From Myxococcota bacterium (GTDB taxonomy: Bacteria > Myxococcota_A > UBA9160 > PR03), in NCBI GenBank assembly GCA_030066475.1, contig JASJBO010000371.1, positions 1 through 7,100 on the forward strand: DNA of 7,100 bases. Direction: 5' to 3'. The notes below the pieces were generated by a model. That model ran no database searches and was not told where the DNA came from. It saw only the letters and a program-made list of their open reading frames with translations. The position numbers and the translations under genes are program-made. Shown here piece by piece: positions 6,619 through 7,100 of this stretch. How positions within the stretch are numbered: position 1 is the first letter of the stretch; each line of letters opens with the position of its first letter.

Positions 6619-7100
6619 CGCCCCGGGACGGCAGGCTGCGGGTGCTGCAGCTCAACACGAGCGACCGCGGCGGCGGCGCAGAGGCCGTGGCCTGGAACCT
6701 GCACCGGCGGCTCGCCGAGCGCGGCGTGGCGAGCCGGCTCGCGGTCGGGCGGCGCCGCTCCGGAGCGCCCGACGTCACGGCGCTGCCGCGCTCCCCGCTG
6801 CGCGATCCGGGGGCGCGGCTGGCTGCGCAGCTCGATCGGCTGCGCGGTCGCGAGGACTTCCGCTTCCCCGCCAGCGCCCGGCTGCTGCGTCGCCCGGGGC
6901 TCGCGATCGACGTCGTCCACGCCCACAACCTGCACGGTGGCTACTTCGACCTGCGCCTGCTGCCCGAGCTCTCGCAGCGCCGGCCGACGCTGGTCACCCT
7001 GCACGATGGCTGGCTGCTGAGCGGGCACTGCGCGTACTCGCTGGGCTGCGAGCGTTGGCGGCAGGGCTGCGGGTCCTGCCCGCACCTCGACGTCTACCCG
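6615..7100 (+). CDS. Family 4 glycosyltransferase, N-terminal part (cut by right edge)
   Basis: The first 162 codons of a GT-B fold glycosyltransferase run off the window. RLRVLQLNTSDRGGGAEAVA (7-26) is the characteristic opening strand and glycine-rich acceptor loop of GT4. AIDVVHAHNLHG (97-108) is the 'DvvHaHn' strand of the N-terminal Rossmann domain. TLVTLHDGWLLSGHCAYSLG (125-144) followed by CERW-x3-GC-x2-CPHL matches the GT4 subgroup with a Cys cluster after 'LHD-W'; here C139, C145, C152 and C155. The nucleotide-sugar-binding C-terminal domain with its E-x7-E motif lies outside the window, so the donor cannot be judged. The GTG start overlaps the TGA of the upstream gene (GTGA) and falls 6 codons before the first strand. 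No strong Shine-Dalgarno is present, so coupled re-initiation is likely. Membership of a polysaccharide cluster is inferred from two adjacent, coupled glycosyltransferases. Confidence 0.87.
   Translation, partial: MTPRDGRLRVLQLNTSDRGGGAEAVAWNLHRRLAERGVASRLAVGRRRSGAPDVTALPRSPLRDPGARLAAQLDRLRGREDFRFPASARLLRRPGLAIDVVHAHNLHGGYFDLRLLPELSQRRPTLVTLHDGWLLSGHCAYSLGCERWRQGCGSCPHLDVYP

Noticed and set aside
5533..6928. Two long minus-strand open frames opposite the second glycosyltransferase and GT4 genes
   Set aside because: Composition is that of an antisense shadow and no ribosome site or motif was seen. The coupled plus-strand genes explain the region.

Overview
The window is very GC-rich (roughly 70% or more) with strong G/C third-position bias, frequent GTG/TTG starts and TGA stops on the plus-strand genes. 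This fits a high-GC bacterium. A 982-residue lipoprotein with a lipobox and a beta-propeller/LVIVD-type body leans towards a Gram-negative, myxobacterium- or deltaproteobacterium-like host. That is an inference; an actinobacterium or another high-GC phylum is not excluded. No RNA gene, mobile element or CRISPR array was seen.

Layout: (1) Bases 1-144 are a short tail downstream of the first gene, with one small hairpin and a weak open frame running off the left edge. (2) 145-3093, minus strand, is one large gene for a predicted secreted lipoprotein built of beta-propeller blades with repeated 'IDxxDPxxP' strands. (3) 3094-3273 is a 180-bp divergent intergenic region with good Shine-Dalgarno sequences on both sides and an internal inverted repeat. 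(4) 3274-7100, plus strand, is a tightly packed series: a SnoaL/NTF2-like protein (3274-3795), a nucleotidyltransferase-fold protein (3831-4664), a family-2 glycosyltransferase (4661-5605), a second, divergent GT2-like glycosyltransferase (5602-6618), and the N-terminal part of a GT4 (GT-B fold) glycosyltransferase (6615 to the right edge).

The last four genes are joined by 4-base stop/start overlaps (TTGA, GTGA, GTGA), so they are probably one translationally coupled transcript. Three consecutive glycosyltransferases of different types point to the start of a polysaccharide gene cluster (O-antigen, capsule or exopolysaccharide) that continues beyond the window. The NTF2-like and nucleotidyltransferase genes lie at its front. 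The nucleotidyltransferase is coupled to the first glycosyltransferase, but its substrate cannot be read from sequence.

I did not find a clearly new biological system. The more interesting points are the nucleotidyltransferase joined to a sugar-transfer operon, the altered nucleotide-binding loop of the second glycosyltransferase, its arginine-rich tail, and a possible Shine-Dalgarno-masking structure in the lipoprotein leader.
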